Assembly (NCBI RefSeq): GCF_024741135.1
Contig: NZ_JANSUY010000025.1
Span: 48,644 to 112,643, forward strand
From: Aquiflexum gelatinilyticum
GTDB lineage: Bacteria > Bacteroidota > Bacteroidia > Cytophagales > Cyclobacteriaceae
Reading direction: 5' to 3'
DNA: 64,000 nucleotides
Each line of letters opens with the position of its first letter. Position 1 is the stretch's first letter. The notes below the pieces were generated by a model. It made no database searches, was not told where the DNA came from, and saw only the letters and a list, made by a program, of their open reading frames with translations. This document shows positions 9,729 to 19,113 of the stretch, piece after piece. Made by a program: the position numbers and the translations under genes.

Positions 9729-10916
9729 TCAGGAAATAGAAGGTCCAATCGGATTCGTCCTATCTCCAAATTCCAGGTATGGAAAATCCTCCTTGTTTTC
9801 TTTTTGGAAGCTTTGTAAAGCATATCCAAATCTGGTTTGAAAGCTATCTACCCAATCCCGGTTTTTTTCTTGTTGAGAGGCTGAATTCACCAATGCAGTT
9901 TCTAATTTTCCGACATCAAATTTTTCAGCGATCGTTCCCACACCTGAGATTTGTGCATCTAAGGCATTACAAGCCTGTTCGTATTGTCCGGCAACAGGTA
10001 CCATCAGCACATGTTTTCCCAAGTACATGGCTTCACATACCGACTCAAATCCGGCTGTGGAAAGGAGTCCTTTGCAGGCTGCCATTTTCTGCAAAAAAAG
10101 TACGTCATCCACATGATGAAACGTGAGGTTAGGCAGCGGCCATTGGATTTTTGCTTCGTTTTTTTTATCCCAAAAAGCCTCAATTTTGATCTCCGGATTG
10201 TCAACAGCTTCTTTGATTACTTCTTCTGCATAGCCGGGATTGACCATGTAAGCCAAGAAAAATCCCCCTTCAGTCGATTTTAGATTTATGACTTCCTTTC
10301 TTAATAGGGGAGGAAGAACCAAAAGATTTTCGATGTTGTGCGCTTTCATTGGCCTAAATGAGAGCGCCAACAGTAAATCCGCACCTAGTGAAGTGATATG
10401 GGTATTGGTTTTAAAAAGCAGTTTTTGGAGTGGTTGCCCGGGAGCAAAAGGAAAATCAGGATGGTGGATCAGGTATTGGTGACCGATCACCCAAAACTGG
10501 CATTTCGGTTTGTAAAGTGCATTGTATATTCCTCCCAAAACATCGTAAAAATTTAAGATGACATCCGGTTTGTGTGTTTTTACCAAATGATCGATCTGCT
10601 TTAGGCTTGTTTTAAAAACCTTGAATTTTAAGAGATTTTGCCAAATTGTTTTGGACAAGTTGATGGACTTTTGTGATTTGTCAGTCACAAAATTCGGACT
10701 TTCAAAAAGGCTTATCGGAACCTTTATGTTTTTTGTGACAAATTCCGGGATTTCCCTCCTCTTGCTTTTCCCGATGCAAACCGCACTTACCTCATGTCCC
10801 AAATTTCCGAGCATTTGGAACATGGAGATTGCCTGCGTCATATGGCCGCGGCCTTCCCCTTGGACAATAAATAGAAATTTCAATTTTTTAGAAGAAGTTT
10901 GGAAGCTTGAAATCAC
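9729..10916 (-). CDS. MurG/GT28-like glycosyltransferase
   Basis: This 395-residue GT-B-type protein opens with KFLFIVQGEGRGHMTQAISM, the glycine-rich loop typical of MurG-like and UDP-sugar GT28 enzymes. Its C-terminal donor-binding half contains GLLSTAGFESVCEAMYLGKH and VPVAGQYEQACNA, the expected STAG...P...Q.EQ pattern. The acceptor is unknown. The start overlaps the phosphoesterase gene upstream by 29 bp, which implies co-translation and a shared pathway, perhaps glycolipid or envelope sugar metabolism. Confidence 0.82.
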   Translation of the reverse strand: MISSFQTSSKKLKFLFIVQGEGRGHMTQAISMFQMLGNLGHEVSAVCIGKSKRREIPEFVTKNIKVPISLFESPNFVTDKSQKSINLSKTIWQNLLKFKVFKTSLKQIDHLVKTHKPDVILNFYDVLGGIYNALYKPKCQFWVIGHQYLIHHPDFPFAPGQPLQKLLFKTNTHITSLGADLLLALSFRPMKAHNIENLLVLPPLLRKEVINLKSTEGGFFLAYMVNPGYAEEVIKEAVDNPEIKIEAFWDKKNEAKIQWPLPNLTFHHVDDVLFLQKMAACKGLLSTAGFESVCEAMYLGKHVLMVPVAGQYEQACNALDAQISGVGTIAEKFDVGKLETALVNSASQQEKNRDWVDSFQTRFGYALQSFQKENKEDFPYLEFGDRTNPIGPSIS

Positions 10917-11736
10917 CGTCGAACTTATTGAAGGCCACTAATTTTAATTCAGGAATGGGTTCTGAGGAAGTTTCTTCAGTTAGTGGCTTTACCTTAAAAT
11001 CAATTTCATTGTAAAAAATCAATTGCCAATTTCCCTCATGATCTTCTGCCAATGCACTCATGGTCTCCACCCAATCTCCCGAATTGAGATAAGTGATGCC
11101 ATCGATGGTTCTGTTTTCGGCTTTGTGTATGTGACCGCAGATAATCCCGTCACAACCTTTTGATTTTGCCATTTTTGACAGTTCTTCTTCATATTGATCG
11201 ACATAGGCCACAGCTGTTTTTACTTTTCCTTTGACGTATTGGCTAAGAGAAAAATAGGGCATGCCTCTTTTCCTTCGATGATAATTGACAAGTCGATTGA
11301 GCCAAAGAAGGAAGGTGTAGCCCACATCTCCGAGGTAGGCGATCCATCTCAGGTTGGTGGTGACGCTGTCGAAAATATCCCCGTGGGTAATAAAAAATTT
11401 CTTTCCGCAGCTTTCATAAATCATGTCAGCCTGAATAGAAAGATTTCCGATCTGAAGGGGGAGAATCTGATCCAAAAAGTCATCATGATTGCCGCGGAGG
11501 TAGTAGACCTTGGTGTGGTCTTTTTCAATCATTTTTAGCATTCTGTTGAAAAAGCGGGTGTGTTTCCGCTTCCAGGAGCCGGACTTTCTCAGTTGCCAGC
11601 CGTCGATGATGTCTCCGTTGAGGATGAGGTTTTCACAAGTATATTGCTTGAGAAACCTTGCCACCTCTTTGGCCTTTGATCCCTTTGTGCCTAGGTGCAC
11701 GTCTGAGATGACGATAGTTTTAAAATTGGTTTTCAA
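10888..11736 (-). CDS. LpxH-like calcineurin-type phosphoesterase
   Basis: All metallophosphoesterase motifs are present in this 282-residue protein: ISDVHLGT, LNGDIIDGW, LRGNHDD, THGDIFD and GHIHKAE, which together bind a di-metal centre. The family is annotated UDP-2,3-diacylglucosamine diphosphatase-like, but a separate canonical lpxH sits at 16151-16912, so this copy probably acts on another substrate. It is the first gene of a two-gene unit with the overlapping GT28-like gene. A candidate -7 element (TAGATTTG on the minus strand) lies just upstream at 11753-11760. Confidence 0.82.
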   Translation of the reverse strand: MKTNFKTIVISDVHLGTKGSKAKEVARFLKQYTCENLILNGDIIDGWQLRKSGSWKRKHTRFFNRMLKMIEKDHTKVYYLRGNHDDFLDQILPLQIGNLSIQADMIYESCGKKFFITHGDIFDSVTTNLRWIAYLGDVGYTFLLWLNRLVNYHRRKRGMPYFSLSQYVKGKVKTAVAYVDQYEEELSKMAKSKGCDGIICGHIHKAENRTIDGITYLNSGDWVETMSALAEDHEGNWQLIFYNEIDFKVKPLTEETSSEPIPELKLVAFNKFDGDFKLPNFF

Positions 11737-11902
11737 ATGGATTTGTTTTTCCCAAATCTAAAAACCGCTTATAAACTAGGTGTGAAATGGATGTTATGAA
11801 AATGATATGATTTTGACAGCTAGCCTGTTGATTGTAAAAGCAAGGTTAATTTGACGTTAAAACCAAAGGTTAGAGAACCTCCTACAAAATAGTATTCAAG
11901 GT

Positions 11903-13246
11903 TTAAGCATTAAAAATCAGCTTGAAGGTTGATCCTTCACCTAATTTTGACTTCACTTGGATGTTCCCTTTGTGTCTTCGCATGATCTGCTTTGACAGAC
12001 TAAGGCCTATACCGGAGCCTTTCTTTTTGGTAGTAAAAAATGGAATAAAGATTTTCCCTAGTGCCTCTTCTTCGATTCCTTTGCCACTGTCGCTGATTTC
12101 AATGATGATTTTCCCCGATTCATCTATAAATGCCTCAAGCCTTACTACTCTTGTTACGGAATCCTCAACCGCCTGGATGGCATTTTGGATCAGGTTGATC
12201 AATACCTGCTCGATCAAAGTCTGATCCCCAAAAAGGATCAAATCCTGAGGTTCAATGCTTTTTTTGAATTGGATTTGATGGGCATCGAATTGATTTTGTA
12301 ACAAAACTTCCAATTGGTCAAAAAGTTGTTTTAACCTGATCGCCTGAAATTTTGGTGTCGGGATATGGGCAAGACTTCTGAAATCACTTACAAAATTGAT
12401 CATGCCCTCGCTTCGCTTTTCTATGGTGGAGATTGCCATCAGGTAATCCTCCAAGTCGCTTGCATCAATAGGGGCATGTGCATCGATTTTGGATTCTATG
12501 TCCCCTTTGACAGTGGAAGCCAAAGAAGAGATGGGAGCGATGCTGTTCATGATTTCATGGGTGAGGACACGGACAAGGTTTTGCCAAGCTTCCATTTCCT
12601 TCTCCTCAAGTTCGCTTTGGATATTCTGAAGGGATACAAGCTTGAATTTGACATCACGCAATACAAGCTCGATTACATAAACCGAAAGCTGCATGATTCC
12701 GTCAGGATGTGCGATTTTGATCAATTCACTTCCGCCGGTTCTTAAGGTATGGATGGCGATGTGGAGCTCTTTGTTGATTTTTTCGACTTCTGAAATGTTG
12801 CCGAGTTGCTGAATGCTGAGCATTCTTTTGGCTGCAGTATTGACTATTTGAACCTTTCCTTCTTCATCAAAGGTGATCAGTCCGATGCTTAGGTGCTGAA
12901 AGACAGAACGGAAATATTGGTAATTCGCTTCCTTTTCCGCCTGATCTTCCTTCAGTTTGGCAAGGATGGCGTTGAATTCGATATGGAGGTCATCTGTGTC
13001 AGTACCATCAAATTTGACAGGATAGACATTGGCATAATTGTCTTGTTTGATGTTATTGAGAAACTGACGTACTTTTTTGAAGGAACTTTCCGCATATCCC
13101 AAAAGGAAGATGATTTGGGCCAATACCAAAATGATGAATAATGAAATGGCAAAAACCCCCGCACCGTTGAGGATGAAGTATGACAGCAAAAACAAAGAAA
13201 CCGCCAAAAGGAGAATCCTTCCAAGTAGACCGATTTTATAATCCAT
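11903..13246 (-). CDS. Membrane sensor histidine kinase (NtrY-like)
   Basis: Two N-terminal membrane helices (residues about 8-28 and 30-50) are followed by a linker, a PAS-like domain (about 105-215), the DHp helix with phosphoacceptor His in RVLTHEIMNSIAPISSLAS (about residue 230), and an HATPase domain with N box NLIQNAIQA, G1 DSGKGIEEE and G2 GSGIGLSLS. It lacks a large periplasmic sensor loop, so it probably senses a membrane or cytoplasmic cue. It is encoded immediately after its likely partner regulator with an 11-bp overlap. Its natural signal is unknown. Confidence 0.93.
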   Translation of the reverse strand: MDYKIGLLGRILLLAVSLFLLSYFILNGAGVFAISLFIILVLAQIIFLLGYAESSFKKVRQFLNNIKQDNYANVYPVKFDGTDTDDLHIEFNAILAKLKEDQAEKEANYQYFRSVFQHLSIGLITFDEEGKVQIVNTAAKRMLSIQQLGNISEVEKINKELHIAIHTLRTGGSELIKIAHPDGIMQLSVYVIELVLRDVKFKLVSLQNIQSELEEKEMEAWQNLVRVLTHEIMNSIAPISSLASTVKGDIESKIDAHAPIDASDLEDYLMAISTIEKRSEGMINFVSDFRSLAHIPTPKFQAIRLKQLFDQLEVLLQNQFDAHQIQFKKSIEPQDLILFGDQTLIEQVLINLIQNAIQAVEDSVTRVVRLEAFIDESGKIIIEISDSGKGIEEEALGKIFIPFFTTKKKGSGIGLSLSKQIMRRHKGNIQVKSKLGEGSTFKLIFNA

Positions 13247-14618
13247 ATTTTTCTAATCTTCTGTACAAAGAAGCCCGGGTAAGCCCAAGCTCTTTTGCGG
13301 CTTTTGAGATGTTGCCACCGTTTTTGTCAATGGCACGCTGTATTGTACTTTTTTCCATCTCATCGAGGTTATAAGTGGCCGTAGCAGCAATTTTTTCATT
13401 GGTTGGTTTTGCCGAAAGAAAGAAAAAGTCACGGCTGTCAAGCATGTCTCCTTCTGCCATGATTATGGCCCTCTCGATAGCATGTTGAAGTTCACGGATG
13501 TTTCCCGGCCAATTGTACTTTTGCAACAACTGTAAACCCGCAGGAGTGAATCCTTTGAAATCCTTCCTGTATTTTTGTGAATAGGACTTTAGGAAATGGT
13601 TGGCCAAAGTTGGAATATCATCCTGTCTTTCCCGTAAGGGAGGAAGGAATATCTCCACGGTATTGATTCGGTAAAGTAAATCCTGCCTGAAAGTATTGTC
13701 CATGACCATCTCGTGAACAGGCATGTTGGTGGCGCATATCAATCTGATGTCGATAGGGACAGCTTTGTTTGAACCTATTCTTGTCACTTCCCTTCTCTGC
13801 AATACCGTCAAAAGTTTGGATTGGAGAGGCATGCTGAGATTCCCGATTTCATCTAGGAATAAGGTTCCTTTGTCTGCTATTTCAAACCTGCCAGCTCTGT
13901 CGTCTTTGGCATCTGTAAAAGCCCCTCTTTTGTGGCCAAAAAGCTCGCTTTCAAACAGTGTTTCTGTGATCGATCCCATGTCCACTCCCACAAATATTTC
14001 ATCTTTTCTATTGGATCGGTCATGGATTGCCCTTGCGATCAATTCCTTTCCTGTTCCGTTTTCTCCCAAAATCAGGATATTGGCATCGGTCTGGGCTACT
14101 TTGTCGATGATCGAAAAAATATTCTTCATTGAGGCACTTGCACCGATGATGTCAGCATATGGTTTTTTGAGCTCTGACTGAAGCTGCTTTTGCTTGGAAG
14201 ACAGTTTTTCAACCTGATTGTAGCTTTCTTTAAGCCTTGAAGCAGAGGTAAGTGTGGCAAGAAGTTTTTCATTTTGCCAAGGCTTGAGAATAAAATCTGT
14301 AGCTCCTTCCTTGAGTGCTCGCACAGCCATCTCTACATCCCCAAAAGCGGTAATCAAAATCACTACTGCCTTTGGATCGATTTCTTTGATCTGCTTGAGC
14401 CAATGAAATCCTTCTTTGCCAGAAGTGGTGTCATCAGTAAAATTCATGTCCAAAAGAATCACATCAAAGGAATTGTTATTGACCAAAAAGGGGATACGTC
14501 GCGGATCTTTTTCAATGGTCACTTCTTTAGCATGTTTTTTAAGAAACATTTTTGCTGCAAAGAGCAAATCTTCATTGTCATCTATGATCAGGATTTTTCC
14601 TAGTGCTTGGTTTTCCAT
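13236..14618 (-). CDS. Sigma-54-dependent response regulator (NtrC/AtoC type)
   Basis: This 460-residue regulator has a receiver domain (acidic DDNED at 13-17, phosphorylated Asp57, Lys in ILKPW), an AAA+ domain with Walker A GENGTGKE, Walker B GTLFLDEIG, and a C-terminal Fis-type helix-turn-helix (NISKAAKELGLTRASLYRRL). The sigma-54 contact loop reads GAFTDA rather than the canonical GAFTGA, a variant also known in other members of the family. Together with the overlapping kinase gene it forms a two-component system. Palindromes lie upstream, between it and the divergent FKBP gene. Confidence 0.94.
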   Translation of the reverse strand: MENQALGKILIIDDNEDLLFAAKMFLKKHAKEVTIEKDPRRIPFLVNNNSFDVILLDMNFTDDTTSGKEGFHWLKQIKEIDPKAVVILITAFGDVEMAVRALKEGATDFILKPWQNEKLLATLTSASRLKESYNQVEKLSSKQKQLQSELKKPYADIIGASASMKNIFSIIDKVAQTDANILILGENGTGKELIARAIHDRSNRKDEIFVGVDMGSITETLFESELFGHKRGAFTDAKDDRAGRFEIADKGTLFLDEIGNLSMPLQSKLLTVLQRREVTRIGSNKAVPIDIRLICATNMPVHEMVMDNTFRQDLLYRINTVEIFLPPLRERQDDIPTLANHFLKSYSQKYRKDFKGFTPAGLQLLQKYNWPGNIRELQHAIERAIIMAEGDMLDSRDFFFLSAKPTNEKIAATATYNLDEMEKSTIQRAIDKNGGNISKAAKELGLTRASLYRRLEKYGL

Positions 14619-14714
14619 GTTTTCGGATTATTTGGTTCTTACCTGTATGAGAAAATGATGCCATCAATCAAAATCATCATTCACATGACTCAGGACAGTA
14701 AATATAGGAAGAAT

Positions 14715-14759
14715 ATGTTCAATATTGGACATAGGTATTTCATTATCGGACACTGTCCG
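14715..14759. promoter_or_regulatory. Candidate operator pair: two TGTCC/GGACA palindromes
   Basis: ATGTTCAATATTGGACAT (14715-14732) is an inverted repeat with one mismatched pair. CGGACACTGTCCG (14747-14759) is a perfect 6-bp-arm palindrome. Both contain GGACA or TGTCC half-sites, and they lie between the response-regulator start (14618) and the FKBP promoter (14779-14808). Autoregulation by the adjacent sigma-54 regulator is an inference. Confidence 0.45.
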
Positions 14760-14778
14760 CCTTAAGGTCAAAATGGTT

Positions 14779-14808
14779 TTTGATCCCTTATAAAAAGTCT
14801 TACCTTTG
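14779..14808 (+). promoter_or_regulatory. Promoter of the FKBP-type isomerase gene
   Basis: TTTG (14779-14782), 18 bp, then TACCTTTG (14801-14808) fits the Bacteroidota housekeeping consensus. The start codon at 14836 leaves a leader of roughly 20 nt. Confidence 0.65.
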
Positions 14809-14835
14809 GTCATTGTATTTAAAAAAAGAGATATT

Positions 14836-15264
14836 ATGTCAGTTGCAACTAAAGGAAACGCTGTAAAAGTACATTACACAGGAAGACTTACAGACGGAAC
14901 CGTATTTGATTCTTCGTCCAACAGAGAGCCTTTGGGCTTTGTACTTGGAGATGGAAATATGATTAAAGGATTTGATGCCGCCGTAAATGGAATGGCAATC
15001 GGAGAGATGAAAAGCGTCACAATTCCTTCTTTAGAGGCATATGGCGAGAAAAGAGAGGATATGATGATTGACATCCCTATGGATCAGGTTCCTGCAGATA
15101 TCAAGCCTGAAATCGGAATGGAACTTTCCCTACAGAATCAAGCAGGTCAGCCTGTCCCCGTTAAAGTTGTCCATGTAGACGAAGAAAAAATTGTTTTGGA
15201 TGCCAACCATCCTTTGGCAGGTGAAGACCTGATTTTTGATATTACTTTAGTGGAAATCGGATAA
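14836..15264 (+). CDS. FKBP-type peptidyl-prolyl isomerase (SlyD-like)
   Basis: This 142-residue protein starts at MSVATKGNAVKVHYTGRL. The longer frame from 14806 would put the promoter -7 box inside the gene and is rejected. FKBP elements YTGRLTDGTVFDSS and the insert-in-flap region (MKSVTIPSLEAYGEKREDMM, then ANHPLAGEDLIFDITLVEI) match the SlyD subfamily, which catalyses proline isomerisation and acts as a folding chaperone in the cytosol. It has no His-rich tail, so metal-handling as in E. coli SlyD is not supported. Confidence 0.92.
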   Translation: MSVATKGNAVKVHYTGRLTDGTVFDSSSNREPLGFVLGDGNMIKGFDAAVNGMAIGEMKSVTIPSLEAYGEKREDMMIDIPMDQVPADIKPEIGMELSLQNQAGQPVPVKVVHVDEEKIVLDANHPLAGEDLIFDITLVEIG

Positions 15265-15282
15265 TTCCAACATGAAATATTT

Positions 15283-15325
15283 AAAAAGGGAAGCTTAAGA
15301 TTTTTGTCTTTTGCTTCCCTTTTTT
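15283..15325. terminator. Bidirectional terminator between convergent genes
   Basis: AAAAAGGGAAGC (15283-15294) pairs with GCTTCCCTTTTT (15313-15324) around an 18-nt loop. T runs flank the stem on both strands, so it can serve the FKBP gene and the convergent exported-protein gene. Confidence 0.75.
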
Positions 15326-16154
15326 ATTGGCCTTTCAATGGGGTATTTTTCCTTTGATAAATCCTGATTTGAGTGTTGTCAAACAAAAGGATAATTTGTT
15401 GATTTAAAAGGACTCCAGATGGTTTGAAATCATCTGAGAGTAAAAAAGTATCTTTTTTTTCAGACTGAAAGTCCATCGAAATCACTTTTTCATTTTCAAT
15501 GAACACAGTTTTGTTTTTCCAAAACCCAAAATTTCGGGAAGGATTGGCCTGTATCTTTTTTATCAGATTTCCTTGATTGTCGAGGATAAAAATCCCTTCA
15601 CCTTTGATATGGATAAAGAGGAGATTTTGGTATTCCCTCATCTCAGTGATGTCGAGAGAAGACCTGTCAAGAATCAGATTTAAAGGCTGTTGCTGTACAA
15701 CCTGATTTCTCATGTAATCAAATTGCTTGAGAGAAAGGTCCGCTTCATCATATACCCATATGATATTATTGTTCCCGAGTGTAGCGGCTTTGGCAAGGGT
15801 AATAAGATTTAATGGGATTCTATTATCTGCAACAGGATTAATAAACCTGTCCAAAATCCTGTATTCTTGAAGATCAATAGAAAAAGTGAAAATATTAATG
15901 GTCCACCCTGCTTCCAACTGACTGATTCTGCCTTGTCGGTGGGGTGAAAAATTATTGATTACTTTTCCTGATTTGTTGAATTGATACAGGTTTCCTTCAA
16001 GGTCTGTGACAAAAATGAAACCCTGGTTATCCATGGAAACTTTGTCCATTCTTGGCAGGTTGATCTCTTCAAAATCACCCCATTCAGATTCTTGTGAAAA
16101 AGCCATCTGACAAACAGCCAAAAGAAAGGTGGATATGAACAGCAGATTTTTCAA
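15324..16154 (-). CDS. Exported protein, possible beta-propeller, coupled to lpxH
   Basis: The start is TTG at 16154, overlapping the lpxH stop as TTGA. No nearby ATG retains the signal peptide (KNLLFISTFLLAVCQMAFSQ). The mature protein (about 255 aa) has repeated strand motifs of the kind GFIFVTDLEGNLYQFNKSG, NNIIWVYDEADLSLKQFD and GEGIFILDNQGNLIKKI, suggestive of propeller blades similar to NHL or WD40-like repeats. I do not recognise the family. Coupling to lpxH hints at an envelope-related role, but this is only contextual. Confidence 0.7.
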   Translation of the reverse strand: MKNLLFISTFLLAVCQMAFSQESEWGDFEEINLPRMDKVSMDNQGFIFVTDLEGNLYQFNKSGKVINNFSPHRQGRISQLEAGWTINIFTFSIDLQEYRILDRFINPVADNRIPLNLITLAKAATLGNNNIIWVYDEADLSLKQFDYMRNQVVQQQPLNLILDRSSLDITEMREYQNLLFIHIKGEGIFILDNQGNLIKKIQANPSRNFGFWKNKTVFIENEKVISMDFQSEKKDTFLLSDDFKPSGVLLNQQIILLFDNTQIRIYQRKNTPLKGQ

Positions 16155-16912
16155 ACTGTGTGCTTTTTTATTTGAAATTCCTTTCCATCAAATACACCAT
16201 ACGTATAATGATTTACCCATTCACCGAGATTATAATATCGGGATTTGTTGTTTACAGGCAAATCTAAGGGAAGATGCCTGTGACCAAAAACATAATAATC
16301 AAAATGCTTGCTTTGTGCTACTTGTTTGCAATAAGCCCAAAGCCATTCATCATCTCCCTTAAACTCATTCTCGTTTTTGGCGACATTGGTAATTCTACTC
16401 TTGCTTGACCATTGGTTTGCGATCCTGACACCAATATCGGGATGCAACCACCTAAACGCCCATTGACATGCGGGGCTGGTAAAGAACTTCTTCAATACTT
16501 TATAGGAATTGTCACCCGGTCCAAGCCCATCTCCGTGTCCTACAAGAAAAGATTTGTTTTCGACGGTCAGTTCAATAGGATGGTGAAAAACTGGAATTCC
16601 CAATTCCTTGGTAAAATAATCTTTCATCCAAAGATCGTGGTTGCCTGTAAAAAAGAAAATCGGGATATTTTTATCACGGAGGTCAGCAATTTTTCCTAAA
16701 AATCTGATAAATCCTTTTGGAATTACTTCTTTGTACTCAAACCAAAAATCAAAAATATCACCCACCAAAAAAATCGCGGCCGCTTCATCCTGGATTTCAT
16801 TGAGCCATTGAATTATTCTATTTTCACGGGCTTTGCTGCTTTTGGCATCAGGTGCACCCAAATGGAAATCCGATGCAAAAAAGATCTTTTTTTCGTGAAG
16901 TTTTAAATTCAT
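16151..16912 (-). CDS. lpxH: UDP-2,3-diacylglucosamine diphosphatase LpxH
   Basis: LpxH hydrolyses UDP-2,3-diacylglucosamine to lipid X and UMP in lipid A synthesis at the inner membrane. The metal-binding motifs FASDFHLGAPD, LVGDIFDFWFEY, FTGNHDLWM, GHGDGLGPGD and VFGHRHLP are intact, and residues after GDG (SYKVLKKFFTSPACQWAFRW) fit the lipid-binding cap. At 253 aa it has normal length. The exported-protein gene overlaps its stop by 4 bp. Confidence 0.93.
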   Translation of the reverse strand: MNLKLHEKKIFFASDFHLGAPDAKSSKARENRIIQWLNEIQDEAAAIFLVGDIFDFWFEYKEVIPKGFIRFLGKIADLRDKNIPIFFFTGNHDLWMKDYFTKELGIPVFHHPIELTVENKSFLVGHGDGLGPGDNSYKVLKKFFTSPACQWAFRWLHPDIGVRIANQWSSKSRITNVAKNENEFKGDDEWLWAYCKQVAQSKHFDYYVFGHRHLPLDLPVNNKSRYYNLGEWVNHYTYGVFDGKEFQIKKHTV

Positions 16913-16946
16913 AGAATTTTGACAATGCGGTAAAGGTAACAGGAAA

Positions 16947-16973
16947 ATAAAAAAGCCTCCAAATCGGAGGCTT
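16947..16973 (-). terminator. Terminator downstream of ftsH
   Basis: On the minus strand AGCCTCC-GATT-TGGAGGCT-type arms (plus 16954-16972) are followed by a run of T (plus A run at 16947-16954). It ends the ftsH transcript, between ftsH and lpxH. Confidence 0.8.
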
Positions 16974-16995
16974 CTTATTGGGATATTATTTTGTC

Positions 16996-19053
16996 TTAAT
17001 CCTCACTTTCTTCCACTTTCAGAGGCTCTTTGGTGTCACCGTGATCGGCTTTTCCGTTACCGTTTTCCTCTACTTTTGCGATGATTGTGTCTTTTTTATC
17101 TGCTTTTTTTGTATAAGCCTCGTAGGTAGTTTCTTTGGCAAAAGGTCTTTTTCCGATAAGATTTTCAAGGTCGGATTGGAAAAGTATTTCTTTTTCGAGC
17201 AGCTCCTTAGCCAATGTTTCTAGCTCCTCTTTCTTTCCGCGAAGCAAAGTCTTTGTTCTTTCATAAGCAGATGCTACAAGCTTCCTTACTTCTTCATCAA
17301 TTGTTTCGGCGGTTGTTTCAGAATAAGGTTTTGTCATTCTATAATCAGCGGATTTGCTGTCATAGAAGGAAACGTTTCCGATTTTGTCATTCATACCATA
17401 AACAGAGACCATGGAATAGGCCATCTTTGTTACCCTTTCCAAATCGCTCAAGGCACCTGTAGAGATTTTGCTGAAAATGATTTCTTCAGCTGCCCTTCCT
17501 CCCAGAGTCATACACATTTCATCCAAAAGTTGCTCAGTCTGATATAGGAATTGTTCCTTTGGAAGGTATTGTGCATAACCCAATGCTGCTATTCCCCTTG
17601 GGACAATGCTGACTTTGACCAATGGATCTGCATGTTCCAAAAACCATCCCGCAACAGCGTGACCTGCTTCGTGGTAAGCAACAATTTTCTTTTCTTCCGG
17701 AGAAATAATCTTGTTTTTCTTTTCAAGACCACCTATTACCCTGTCAATAGCATCTTGGAAGTCCTGCATATCAACTGCTGTTTTGCTTCTTCTTGCAGCA
17801 ATAAGTGCAGCCTCATTACATACGTTTGCGATTTCAGCTCCGGCAAACCCCGGGGTCTGCGCAGCAAGTTTCTTGGGATCGATGTCATCACCGGTTTTTA
17901 TCGGACCAAGATGGACTTTAAATATAGCCTCTCTACCCACAATATCTGGTTTGTCAATACTGATCTGTCTGTCAAATCTTCCAGGTCTCAACAATGCACT
18001 GTCCAAAACGTCAGGCCTGTTGGTCGCAGCTAGGACGATTACGCCAGAGTCCGTACCAAAACCATCCATTTCAACCAAGAGTGAATTTAGGGTGTTTTCT
18101 CTTTCGTCATTGGATCCCGGCATTTGGCCTTTTCCTCTCGATCTACCTATGGCATCGATTTCATCTATGAAGATAATACAAGGTGCTTTTTCTTTGGCTT
18201 GCTTAAACAAATCCCTAACCCTTGCAGCACCTACACCTACAAACATCTCCACAAAGTCAGAACCTGACAAGGTAAAGAATGGAACTCCTGCTTCACCTGC
18301 AACAGCTTTGGCCAACAAAGTCTTACCTGTTCCCGGAGGTCCTACCAACAATGCACCCTTTGGAATTTTACCGCCTAGTTTGGTGAATTTTCCTGGGTTT
18401 TTAAGGAATTCTACGATTTCTTGGATTTCTTCTTTGGCCTCATCCAATCCTGCTACATTGTCAAAAGTAATTTTGACTTTGTTTTCCGCATCGAAAAGTT
18501 GGGCTTTTGATTTTCCCACATTAAATATTTGTCCGCCCGGACCACTTGGTCCTGACATCCTTCTCATCATGATCCAAAAGAACACAAAAAGGATGATCAA
18601 AAAGCCGAAGCTACCAAACCAATTGGACCAGCTTTCTTCATTTTTCACATTATATCCGATGCGCTGGGATTCAGGTACCTTACTTTCCAATTCTTCAAAA
18701 TCCTTTTCGAATTTTTCTGCACTTGCAACCTCTATGGAATAATGGGGACCTGTTGGATTAAAGAAAGGACTATTTGCCTCAAGCTCGCTTTTGTATTTTT
18801 CATTTTGAAGTGCGGCCTCTTTCAAGGTCACATCGATTCTGTTTTGGTTTCTGATGATCATAACCTTGGCCACGTCATTGGCGAGGTAAATGTCTTCAAA
18901 CCTACTTTTCGTAATATTGATTACGGTATTTCTCTGGTTGAACCAGGTAATTCCAACCAGAACAATCACAGCCGTAATGATCAGCCAAAGCTGAAAATTA
19001 GGCTTTTCGGGTGTTTTGGGCATGAAATTTTTACTCTTCTTGTTATCAGCCAT
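16996..19053 (-). CDS. ftsH: ATP-dependent zinc metalloprotease FtsH
   Basis: FtsH is a membrane-anchored AAA+ protease degrading misfolded or regulatory proteins. The 685-residue protein has an N-terminal membrane helix (about 19-37), a periplasmic segment, a second helix (about 125-143, [15 protein letters not shown]), Walker A GPPGTGKT, Walker [13 protein letters not shown], the SRH region [20 protein letters not shown], and the zinc site HEAGH. The tail is charged ([11 protein letters not shown]). rsfS lies 60 bp upstream on the same strand, and a terminator follows. Confidence 0.97.
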   Translation of the reverse strand: MADNKKSKNFMPKTPEKPNFQLWLIITAVIVLVGITWFNQRNTVINITKSRFEDIYLANDVAKVMIIRNQNRIDVTLKEAALQNEKYKSELEANSPFFNPTGPHYSIEVASAEKFEKDFEELESKVPESQRIGYNVKNEESWSNWFGSFGFLIILFVFFWIMMRRMSGPSGPGGQIFNVGKSKAQLFDAENKVKITFDNVAGLDEAKEEIQEIVEFLKNPGKFTKLGGKIPKGALLVGPPGTGKTLLAKAVAGEAGVPFFTLSGSDFVEMFVGVGAARVRDLFKQAKEKAPCIIFIDEIDAIGRSRGKGQMPGSNDERENTLNSLLVEMDGFGTDSGVIVLAATNRPDVLDSALLRPGRFDRQISIDKPDIVGREAIFKVHLGPIKTGDDIDPKKLAAQTPGFAGAEIANVCNEAALIAARRSKTAVDMQDFQDAIDRVIGGLEKKNKIISPEEKKIVAYHEAGHAVAGWFLEHADPLVKVSIVPRGIAALGYAQYLPKEQFLYQTEQLLDEMCMTLGGRAAEEIIFSKISTGALSDLERVTKMAYSMVSVYGMNDKIGNVSFYDSKSADYRMTKPYSETTAETIDEEVRKLVASAYERTKTLLRGKKEELETLAKELLEKEILFQSDLENLIGKRPFAKETTYEAYTKKADKKDTIIAKVEENGNGKADHGDTKEPLKVEESED

Positions 19054-19113
19054 TATTTTTTATTTCAAACTTTTTTTAAAAACGATTCTAGCTCCTTAAA
19101 GTTTAACCTGACT

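Noticed and set aside
13236..14618. GAFTDA in the response regulator treated as a loss-of-function mutation
   Set aside because: This variant occurs in other members of the family, so it is not by itself evidence of inactivity.
17711..18742. 343-codon open frame on the plus strand
   Set aside because: It lies fully antisense to ftsH. Its reading is rich in Ser, Pro and Leu, as expected for a shadow of a conserved gene, and there is no plausible start or neighbour.
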